Source: Rhinolophus ferrumequinum (taxonomy: Eukaryota > Chordata > Mammalia > Chiroptera > Rhinolophidae). From it: 64,000 bases of DNA. Shown piece after piece: positions 1 through 9,421 of the stretch. The notes below the pieces were generated by a model, which worked only from the letters and a program-made list of their open reading frames with translations, did no database searches and was not told the DNA's origin. How positions within the stretch are numbered: position 1 is the first letter of the stretch; each line of letters starts with the position of its first letter. The DNA is taken from positions 26,360,173-26,424,172 of the forward strand of contig NC_046293.1 of NCBI RefSeq assembly GCF_004115265.2. The letters are read 5' to 3'. A program made the position numbers and the translations under genes.

Positions 1-1380
1 TCAAGTTGGCAACTCGTTAAACACCTTTATACTGAAGAAGTACTGGGTTCAGAGAAATAAACATTGTTGAAATCCATTCTCATGCTGTGGCCCTGTATTG
101 CAAGATGGCTGTTAAACTTTAAGGAGTTGTGTCTTTATTTCAGGCAGTAAGAAGAGGAAAAGCACGTAGTACTCTGGAAGTAGCCTTCCTAAAAGTAACA
201 CTCAAAGAAAATTCAACCAACTTCAGATTTTCTGGAATTATGCCATATGGTCACACCCTGCAGCAATGAGTCTGAAAATAAATATTGTTTAGCTGGACAC
301 ATTACCACCCTGATCATTATTGGGGCTATGCAAAGTAACTGGTAAAAATGGATAGTAAGTGAGCAATTAGCAGTATCTTCCATACCTCTTAACTAATAAA
401 TGTATTTAAAAATGAAGATTTAATGAGGCAGACAAAATTTTAAAAAATATATAAAAAGAATCAGGAGATTTATTTTCACAGACATCAAAAGAAAAAAGAC
501 TTTAAGAGGAAAAAAATTTATAGAAATATAAAAGTACTGGGTATTCCTATTAATAGAAATAAAAAATATGGTAGAGAATAAGAACAACTTTGCATGTAGA
601 ACAAGAACTACAATGGCATTGACGTCGAACATGTGTTTAAGGCTCTTGGTGGATATCCAGGCAGTGCCATTTGTAAAAGACATACAGACTTAAAGTTCAG
701 GCAAGAAATCAGGCCTTAGATTTAGATATAGTATCATCATATAAGCAATTGCTGAAGCCTCAGGATAAATAGACAAATGAGTAGATATTAAGATTGAGAG
801 GGTAAGGTAAGGTAGAGAATAAGATGAAACTTGGGAGAATATCTCACTTTTCAAAATTTGTAATAATATTTTTATTTGGGTATGTATTATTTTATATCCT
901 CAATTTTACCACCAGTGATGGAAGCCAATATGCAGCCATTAAATATATGTTGAATGAGTTAATGACTGAATGGAGTAAGAACAGCCATTGAATAAGACTA
1001 AAAAGAGAGTAATGAGTAGAAGAATAACCTATTGACAGAAGTTTTGTAAATATCATACAAAGGAAGAATATCAGAAAGTATTTGGCAGTCAACAGTGTCA
1101 AAAGAATCAAGAGAGAAAATACATATTTGGCCATGAAGGTATTGGAAACCTTGAGAGTGAAGGAAGTGGGGGTGGAAGCCAAATTTCACTGAGTTGTAAA
1201 TATAAATTTATATGTGTATGTAAATGTAAATGTGAAACAGGTTCACATATCTAAAGCTTAAACTATACATCCAAATACCAAATAAGTTAAAATATTTTAA
1301 AAACTAAATTTATGTAAACAGTAAATGAGTTAATATGCATTAAGCACTTAGAACAATGCCTGATGCAAAGTACTCTAAGT
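1..1380. other. Intergenic, no gene recognised
   Basis: AT-rich DNA with short open frames only. None has a recognisable protein motif, splice context or start context. A stretch near 1320-1380 has wording typical of the 3' half of a MIR SINE, but it is too decayed to call. Confidence 0.5.
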
Positions 1381-1582
1381 GGCCTTATAAAAGAGACCCC
1401 AGAGAGCTTCCTTGTCCCTTCCATCACGTGAGGGCACAGAGAGAACATGACCATCTATGACCAAATCTGCCAGTGCTCTGATCTTGGACTTCTCAACCTC
1501 CTGAACTGTGAGACATAAATTTTTGTTGTTAAGCCACCCAGTCTATAATATTTTGTTATAGCAGTTTGAATGGACTAAGACA
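1381..1582 (+). mobile_element. ERVL-MaLR LTR fragment (MLT1/MST-like), fossil
   Basis: The 3' part of a mammalian MaLR LTR, recognised from its order of landmarks: a splice-like 'gagaccccagagagc' block, 'ctgtgagacataaat', 'aagccacccagtct' and the terminal 'ggactaagaca'. It is an old, partial LTR in plus orientation. Exact subfamily is uncertain. Confidence 0.6.
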
Positions 1583-2518
1583 GATGGTAATCTAAGGGAG
1601 CATCAGTATAGCCTCAGGTGGAACTCCTCACCTCAGACAATAGCTAAGAAGGCCTAGTGGATAGGCCTCGGCTAAAATTGGAACAGAAAAACAATCTGTC
1701 CACCTGAGTTTAGTGGAGTCAGCAGATATACAACAAAATTTAAAATTACCTAAAATAATTTAAATAATTACAAGAAATTACTTCACGTTATTCTATATTA
1801 TCTTCAAAATATCCTTCTTTTTTCAATCAATAGCTCTTTTGGTACCTTCCAGAACTATACACACAAGATTGCTCTTTGTTCTACATAATTAAGTAAAACT
1901 AGCACACTTAGTCATACTCTTCTCTTTCTAAGATGAAACCCTTAATTCACTCAGTTATTCCTTGTACTATATTGTTTTCTCACTATTCTGATCATTTTAG
2001 TTTAAAAATTCCATAGTCCATACAAACCATGAATTCAAGCGTAGTTTGAAGATGGGTTTAATCTCTTACTGTCAAATGCTTTCAGTTTTCAAGCCATGTT
2101 AAGATAACTTATACCAGTCTTTCTTGACCCTTTGTTGTTCTTTCATCCTGTGATTATATTTCTGTTATTTTAGCCTTTCATTTCATGATGATTCTGTTGG
2201 CTCATTCCATAGGAAGGGGGCGTGAAATAATTGACATTTGGACAACTTGAACAATGTTGGGTAGGGTAGTAAAACAGAGAACCACAGTTCTGAACTAAAT
2301 ATGACAAAATGGAAGACAATTATTAATACCTATAATTATAACTAGTCGTTGAGGAGGAACAATTATTTTAAAGAGTGTGACCAATTTATGGCTCTCCATT
2401 GGAGAGTTTAACGAGCCCTTGAACCCAACAGGCTGGCTGAGGCCCAAACCGCAAATCAGATATGGGTAAAAGGTGTCCAACCCATGGGCTTAAATGGTGA
2501 TATTGTTCTCTTTGGTCT

Positions 2519-2524
2519 TATAAA
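2519..2524 (+). promoter_or_regulatory. TATA box of the PRP-like gene
   Basis: A TATAAA lies 45-50 bases upstream of the first ATG. Transcription would begin near 2548-2555, leaving a very short 5' untranslated region rich in GA repeats. This short TATA-driven arrangement fits a strongly tissue-specific secretory gene; the start site itself is inferred. Confidence 0.65.
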
Positions 2525-2568
2525 GGAGTGTGTCTGAGGTTCCTGCAGCACCGAGAGAGAGAGACACC

Positions 2569-5500
2569 ATGGCTTCTACCAAGATGTTGCTGCTCTTGCT
2601 CTCAATGGCCTTGCTGGCCCTGAGCTCAGCTCGGGACGTCAATGACGGTAAGAGGGGGAAAGTAGGGATTGTACAAGGGATGGCAGGGTTAAAATTCATG
2701 GAATAAAGTAGAGTTGATTGGTCCCTTCTCAGAGATTAAGTACTTTGTTTTCAGAGACTATGTCAAGAAAAGAGGAGGCAACATTAATTTCTATTTTCCA
2801 CTAATTGCAAATATCTCTCTGATAACTTGGGCCTCAGCCATCATCTTCGTGGTGTGACTTTTGCTGGTTTTAGACATATGGACTGCCAGTTATTTACTCT
2901 GTGTGAAACATGTCTTCTAAATTGAGTGAAAATTCTATAATTCATTTAGATATCTCATTTTCTTGATATCAAACACTTAAATATTCAGAAATATTGAGAA
3001 TTTTGATAAAATTTTTGTTTCTTTCATCAAAATATTCACATAAGGCAGGCACTATTAATTTTTTATCTCCATTACATTACTTATTCCTTTTAAATACTTA
3101 TAATCTGGTCATATAACCGTTTGTTAGCCATGTATTTATAGTATTTATAGTAAATCTGGTGATTCCTAGGAATAGATAATTTCAAGCAGTAATGAAGGAA
3201 TTTATATATAACAGAAGAGTAAGGCTAATGCTTTTTCAACCTGTAGCTCTTTTAAATAGAGAAGATAAATGGCATATCTTGATACCAAATGTCCAGATAC
3301 AAAGTCAAAATCCAGATAATCTTTAAAATAACCGCAAACTTTCAGATACCAGACTTCTTGTAAAACAAACAATTAGAAGTTGAAATAAAATTTTATTTTC
3401 TTCTTAAATACATATTTTGTCATTATTTAGAAGTAGCCTAAGTGAACGAAGTGGCAATATTAAACAAATACATGGAATTCTAATAGATTATTTGCGTTTT
3501 AACTTGTTGCCATCTGCTGAGACAAAGTTGCTATTCATGGAGAAGGTAATTCTAAAATGGTAATTTCAGATTTCTCTGAAAGGTGTGTAAGTATTAATAA
3601 GCATCTATAAAATGGTATTTTATGATAAAATTCTTGGCACCTCAAAGTCTAACAGTTTGTGATAGTTTTGGTATGAGATGGGAATAACAGTAAAACTCTA
3701 AGGAAAGATTTTTTTTTTTAAAGTGTGTACTGGGAATTTAGTCTATGCCTGGTCTTGTACATATATTATGTCATTTATTATTTGCCACAACAATTTGAAG
3801 TAGATATTATTATCCATATTTTACGTTTGAACCATAATTTTAGAGTTTAAATATTTCTGAGCTTACACAATTAGCAAATGATAAAGCTGTTTTATAGACT
3901 CAGCCCTGTCAGATTTCAAATCCCAGAAATTCTTTTAGCTTTTACCTCATCTAAAATGACTTGAAATTGTCTTAAGTATGTTGAATAATTTCAAGTTAAT
4001 ATTTCTATTCAACACAGAAATTCCTTTGTTCCACATCTCTGCTTTGTTCCCAAATGGATTTCCCTCTTGACATCCATCCCTAACTCACCCAACTTCTCAA
4101 GAGCAGCCTTACAGTCTAATAAAGTGCAGTGCTATGTTTCTCTGAGTATTTCATAGAACATTTATTTATCAAAATGTGAGTAACTTTCAAGTAAAAATAT
4201 AGCTTAAAATATTGTTAAACGTAGGATGCCCCAGAACACCACCAAAACAATCTTTCACGAGGCAAAGATAAGCTTATCCTTACTTTGGTAAGTATAGTGC
4301 TATTTTACCTGTAGAGTGCCTCTGAGGGAAAAACACAAAGTCGGAATCTTTAAAGATAAGGTTTGGGGGTCTAGTTTAAGGAGGGCTTTATTAGGAATAG
4401 GTAAGATCCATGATTTAAGAGTTTAGGAGGGAAGGGTTCTGAGTCTTGGAGAGAAAACAATTCATGCCACTGAAAAGGTGAACAGATTAATATTTGTTTA
4501 AATAGGTTTGGGGCAAATTCCTGAAGTAACAAATAATTACTTGAAACATTTATTTTCATGGGCAAGAATTTTCCAGAATAGTAGTCACATTAGTGTAGAC
4601 AGTAAGTAGTATTGTTGTAGATGCTTTCAGTTCTCAAGTTTCCTCTGTTGCAAGATGTCACATAATCTTTATTTGCTGGAATCATTGTGGCTCTCCATTT
4701 TATTATATATAATACAGAACTAGTTAAATATTTGACATCTTTTTTATCTCTACTTCAGAATCAGTGATTAGTCTAGGGTTCTACTTTGGGAAATATTGCT
4801 CCATTGTATCCAAATCTTTTTTTATTATTATTATTATTAGTTCTTGTAAGCATTTTATAAGTTCTAGTGTCTAAATTTACTTGTCTTTCTACAAGTGTAC
4901 AGATGAGGTCTTATTAAATTATATTTTAAATTTACCTTCTTTTTTTTTTTTCTTTTAAAATTCTAGGTACTGAGGTTGAAGACTTACGTGAAGAGCTAGG
5001 TAAATCCTTTTTCAAGGATGTGTTCCTTTCTTTGTTCTTCAGAACCTATCATACTTTTTACTTTGTTTAGTGTTTGTCTCTTGAAAACTCTCAAAATTGA
5101 GCCTCGAGAAAGGCAAAAAGGGACAATGAACTCCTAAGTTTTAGGGGTCCTCAGTCATATTGTTAGATATGGGTCATTTCCTTCTTTCCACATTGAAATA
5201 TTCTGTGTCAGATATGTAAATAGTGTCCGAACACCAGCAGAACATGGCACCCTATTGATTTGTAAATGCTATTCTCTAAATCAAAGACTAATGATTGAAC
5301 AACACAAATCACTTATGTTTGTAAGGGAATTATCTCCTTGACATTTAACTAATTTGAATGCAATCATAAAGATACTCTGTAATTTAGCTAAAGTACTTCT
5401 ATTATTCAATCAGCAAGTTTATTATTTCACCTTATTTATTTACTGCACTAATGCTTCATTCTTTGGTTATCAAAGCCTTGATATCTATTTAAATGGTAAG

Positions 5501-8251
5501 ATGCCTCAGAGTAGATGAAATTTAAAGCCATTGTTAGCTTTACACACTCCAAATGAAAAATTTGAAGTCAGTTTTAATGACAAGGGAGGGAGTGTGTGTA
5601 GGAGGGAGGATGTAAGAAATGACTATAGTACATGAGAGAGCTAATGAATTATAAGTTATGTCACCAAAGAAGTAGCAAATTGAAGAAATGAGTCAACTAA
5701 AACTTTTGCTGCTTAAAGAAAACCTTTACATGTTTAATGATTTTCCCCAGTTCGTGACTTGTCAATGATCCTTCCTCTCAGGTTATGATGTCATTGAACA
5801 CGCTATAGATTTTTTTGTTGTTCTTTCTTTGCAGAAGTCCCTCAAGACGAAGAGGAAGAGTCCCAACTCTTAGGTGAGTTATTCTGAATTCAATTAACTT
5901 ATTTAGAATTTTTCTAAATGGATTCTAGGAACCTCTGGTAACTGTTTCTACAATTTTTACTTTAATTTAGAAACTCAAGCTTAACCTTTAAGATTTCCTT
6001 TTTCAACCATTCCATATAGTTTAATATTATTAGTTCCATATTACAGAAGGAGCACAAAAGACAAAAAAAAAAAAAAAAAAGAAGAAGAAGAAAAGAAATG
6101 ATTTGATTTAGATTTAAGGGTTCTCTTGGGTCTAGAAAATGTGGTCACTGCTTTCCTTCTGATTTTTTTTCTTGCCTAGATTACCTGGCCTTGGCTGTCT
6201 TTCTAGGGGTATGCCTATGAGGATTCCTGGGGGGGAAATGCTTTGACTATCTATATGCTCTACCCCAATATTATTTCAATACAATTTAATACTGAACAAT
6301 AACCATGGTCCTATTCTTGGTACCAAGGATACAAAGATAAATGTCCTTTAGGAACTCAGGATCTAATGGAAGATTTAGCTTGGACAAAATGATGATGACT
6401 ATCAGAAAAGTGGCAAAAGAAGGTATGATGGAAGCTGAGAGCAGGGGAGAAAAGGGAAGGCCTCCCACAGGAGATGCCATGTAATCTGGACCTTGGAGAG
6501 TGGAGGCATCGGGGCAAGCAGATGAAATGCAAAGCTACATCTGTGCATGTAACATACTATGGCAATGGTGTAGGAACAGAGACTAATTCTGTAAGGTTAA
6601 AGTGAATATAAGAAGATAAAGCTGGAGATGTGGGTTAGTTACAGACTGTAAAGGATATTGTGCAGGAGAAGCTGAATTTGTAATTTATTCTGTGGGCAAC
6701 AAAGAGATTTTTGAATAGGAGGGTGGCACAGCCATTTCTCTGTTAACCTGGCAACAATGAGGAACAAGCAACTTGAGGGCACATGCTGTGTCTTTTAAGC
6801 TTGAACTCTTAGTTTCTGATGTAAGGGACAATACAGCATGTGTATAAACAATATGTGTTGAATCCATAAGAGAATGTTTGTAAAAGTGATGGCCATGAGA
6901 ACATGAAGAAATGATTGAAAGTTAATGCAATAGATGGGACTCAAGTACAGGTCCCAGAAATTTGCAAAAGTAAACAACATAAGGTGAAAGTATATTTATT
7001 TATACTTTCTGTTTGTCATCAGACTTAACAGTTTGTAGAAGGTGATAGAAGAAAACGGAAAGAAGGTGTTATATGATTGATCTGCTATTCGGAGGGCCAA
7101 GGTGGCTGATAATTTCCCCCTGTTCAATATATTTCTGCCAAGATATCATGTATACGAGGATCTATAGCAGGGGTGTCCAAACTGCGGCCCACGGGCCAAC
7201 TGCGGCCCGCGATCCATTGTTAATTGGCCCCCAGCAAATTCCAAAAATATATTTAGTTTACTTAAATAAACCAGGTGAGGCAATACGTGCTTCACCTCGA
7301 GTGAGTGGCCCGGCCGTTTGTGTATTTTACCGCATATGGCCCTTGGTGAAAACCGTTGAAAAAAGTGTGGACACCCCTGATCTATAGGTAGATACAGTGA
7401 CTCCATCTCGTGGTTTCTCTCAGACATCATGAGAGAGCTGATGGTTTAGATGATTTCATATATATCATGGCAAATTCAGGATAGATGGCAATATAGAATA
7501 GTGGCAGAAACATCAGAAAAAGGGAGAGTAAATGGTGATGGGACGAACAAGAGCTGCTAAGCTAAGCATACACACTCTGAAGAGGCCAGGATTTCTCTGC
7601 CCCTCCTCTTCTAGGCACCAGTCACTATCTAGTACCATTCCAACCAGTAATGCATTACTTCTAATTAAATTGAGTCTACAGTAGGTTCCATACTTGCCTC
7701 ATTTAAGTTTATGGCTAACCTCTTTTTTTCCTTGTTACTTTCTGAATCTGTGTTCTCTTGATTAAGCAGGTACTGAATCACCGGAAGAACACTCAGAGGG
7801 ATTGCGAAATAAATCTCAAGGAGAAGAACATGGAGGTCAGCATGGCAATAAGGGCAAAGATGGGGAAAAAGACCATGGTCAGCCTCGCGAGCGTCGCAGC
7901 CAGAAGGACCAGGAAAGCTCATACAGAGGCCGGGAAAGCTATAGAAGAGGAAGAAGAGGTGTCCAAAGTGGCCAAGATGGTCAAGATGGCCAAAGTGGCC
8001 AAGATGGTCAAGATGGCCAAAGTGGCCAAGATGGTCAAGATGGCCAAAGTGGCCAAGATGGTCAAGATGGCCAAAGTGGCCAAGATGGTCAAGATGGTCA
8101 AAGTGGCCAAGATGGTCAAGATGGCCAAAGAGGCCATGAAGGTCAAGGTGGCCCACGTAGCCGACGTGGCAGAGGTGGACAGGGTAGCCATGGTGGCCAG
8201 AGAAGCCAGCGTGGAAGAGATGGCCGGGATGGTCAGAGAGGTGGCCAATGA
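2569..8251 (+). CDS. Salivary proline-rich-protein family member with Gly-X-Y (GQDGQDGQS) repeats, proline-poor
   Basis: The coding exons are 2569-2647, 4967-4999, 5835-5873 and 7770-8251, all with GT/AG borders and all joined in phase 1, giving 210 residues. Residues 1-21 form a signal peptide. From Met6 it closely matches human PRB/PRH signals (core LLALSSA), with cleavage expected before Arg22. The Met1 ATG has the strong context ACACCATGG. Residues about 22-62 are very acidic (DEEEES; an S-P-E site that fits the FAM20C S-x-E phosphorylation rule), like acidic PRPs. Next comes a mixed-charge Gln/Arg-rich linker, then 31 triplets to the stop: six GQD-GQD-GQS/R units and a basic GRG/GRD/GQR tail. 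Glycine heads 28 of 31 triplets; the other three have serine. Only four prolines are seen. Exons 2 and 3 (33 and 39 bases) could be skipped in frame. Family by signal, layout and location is likely; function is not known, and secretion in saliva is inferred. Confidence 0.8.
3725..3935 (-). repeat. MIR SINE remnant in intron 1
   Basis: In the antisense reading it keeps the MIR order: 'tgcctggtcttgtacatat', 'ttatccatattttac', and 'cacaattagcaaatg' in place of the usual 'cacacagctagtaag'. It is an ancient tRNA-derived SINE, strongly diverged. Confidence 0.65.
7168..7379. mobile_element. Short non-autonomous hAT transposon (212 bp) with perfect 8-bp TSD
   Basis: The ends are CAGGGGTGTCCAAACT and its near-perfect inverse (one mismatch in 16). 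They are flanked by identical ATCTATAG copies at 7160-7167 and 7380-7387. Terminal CAGGGG and an 8-bp target duplication are hallmarks of hAT elements. The clean ends and duplication point to a fairly recent insertion, in intron 3 of the PRP-like gene. It carries no transposase, so it must have been moved in trans. Confidence 0.93.
7970..8131 (+). repeat. Coding minisatellite: six 27-bp units (GQD GQD GQS)
   Basis: Six head-to-tail units of 27 bases encode nine residues each. The units differ only at a few third positions and in the last codon (AGA for AGT). Near identity implies recent expansion or homogenisation by unequal exchange. Because 27 is a multiple of three and the unit lacks stop codons in most frames, long spurious open frames appear on both strands here. 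Confidence 0.95.
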
Positions 8252-8584
8252 CAAGGAAAGCCAACTAAAGATGGCTTCCAGTGATTCCCTAGGTATTAAC
8301 TGCATTTTTATTCACTTATCTAGTGAATTTCTCTTAAAATTTTTAACTCTTCTTTTTCTTTCTGTTCATTTCTCTTGTTTTTAATCTTGACTTTTGTTCT
8401 CAGTCTTGACACTCTTGAACTCTTTGTTCAGATTTGTCCTTGCCACGATTCTCCTTGCCTCAACCTTACATGTAGAAAAGTCTCTTCCATTCTTAGAAGA
8501 GCAAGTGTTATTTCCACCTTTGGTTTTTGGGATTTTAATTTTTACTCCCTTATTCTTATATTAGCCTATAACTTCCCCAGTGTC

Positions 8585-8692
8585 TACCTTCCCTCCCCTC
8601 CCCTTCCTCTCTCTTCCCTTTACTTTCCCCTCTGCTGCCCTCCTCTTCCCCCTCCACCTCCCCACTCCTCCTTCTTCTCCTCTATCTCTTAA
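8585..8692 (+). repeat. Pyrimidine-rich (TCCC/CCT)n tract in intron 4
   Basis: About 100 bases almost wholly of C and T, with runs such as CCCTCCCCTCCCC. Low-complexity sequence with no gene. Confidence 0.8.
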
Positions 8693-8797
8693 TGTAATGT
8701 GATGTCTTATAATGAGACTACTTAATAATAGAGATATGAGGCATAGATCATGCTGAGGCCAAGCTACTTCTGTCTAAACTCTTTCTCTTTGTTTCAG

Positions 8798-8903
8798 AAT
8801 TGATAGAAATCAACTGGAGACCATCAACTTTTCAGTGGTGTGAACTTCTTGGCCTTTCCTTTCTCCAACTTTAAATCATCAATAAAGTCATCAGCATTAA
8901 ACA
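8798..8903 (+). other. Exon 5, non-coding 3' UTR exon of the PRP-like gene
   Basis: After the stop at 8249-8251, exon 4 runs to a donor at 8292/8293 (CCTAG then GTATTA). The next acceptor is a pyrimidine tract ending in CAG at 8797. The last exon holds a polyadenylation signal and is wholly untranslated. A separate 3' UTR exon is the usual layout of human PRB/PRH genes. Cleavage near 8903 is inferred. Confidence 0.7.
8881..8886 (+). terminator. Polyadenylation signal AATAAA
   Basis: A canonical AATAAA in exon 5, followed within about 20 bases by a CA-type cleavage context and a downstream T-rich stretch (near 8905-8925). Confidence 0.75.
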
Positions 8904-9044
8904 TTGGCTCTTGTTTTCCTTTTAGGGTTAGACAAGAGGGACAGGCTGGGAGGTACAAAGCTCTGATTGAATTCCAAATGTTCTGTATTGTACAGCTTTA
9001 TAGGTAGCTCAGCTTTTAATAATTTTGTGAGGACTTAACTACCA

Positions 9045-9421
9045 GTGTCTCAGAATGTGATCTTATTTGGAAATAGGGTTGTTGCAGATATAATTAGTTA
9101 AGATGAGCTCACATGAGAGTAGGGTGGGCCCCTAATCCAGGATGACTGGTGTCCTTGTAAAAAGGGCCAATTTGGACATACACGTGCCCAGGGAGAACGC
9201 CATGTGAAGATGAAGACAGAGATCGGGGTGATGTAGCAGAATCTAAAGAGCACCAAAGATTGCCAGCAAACCACCAGAAGCTAGGAGAGAGGCTTGGAAC
9301 AGATCTCCCTTATAGCCCTCAGACTGAACCAGTACCCTGATCTTGTGATAAAATAAGTTTCTATTGTTTAAGCCACTTGGTTTATAGTACTTTGTAACAG
9401 CAACCTTAGCAAACTAATACA
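9045..9421 (+). mobile_element. ERVL-MaLR solo LTR (MLT1-like), fossil
   Basis: A nearly full MaLR LTR in plus orientation, recognised from its characteristic order: 'tgtgatcttatttgg', 'gggcccctaatccag', 'gactggtgtccttgt', 'gccatgtgaagatga', 'aagccacttggtttat' and the terminal 'caaactaatac'. Old eutherian-age insertion, lying just beyond the PRP-like gene. Confidence 0.8.

Noticed and set aside
7970-8131. CRISPR-like direct repeat array
   Set aside because: Units are contiguous without spacers and in frame in a mammalian exon.
7802-8251. Interpretation as a true collagen gene
   Set aside because: There are no Pro at X or Y positions, no collagen propeptides and no short GXY exons. The signal peptide and layout are of the PRP family, so only the Gly periodicity is collagen-like.
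7665-8264. Long minus-strand open frame (199 codons) across the PRP-like exon 4
   Set aside because: It is open because the 27-bp repeat lacks stops in several frames. The His/Leu/Gly repeat mirrors the sense array, and there is no start context or homology.
7758-8384. Alternative plus-strand frame (208 codons, VAKMVKMAK repeats) and the minus frame 7919-8305
   Set aside because: Shadows of the same repeat. The spliced frame ending at 8251 is supported by signal peptide, splice sites and phase; these are not.
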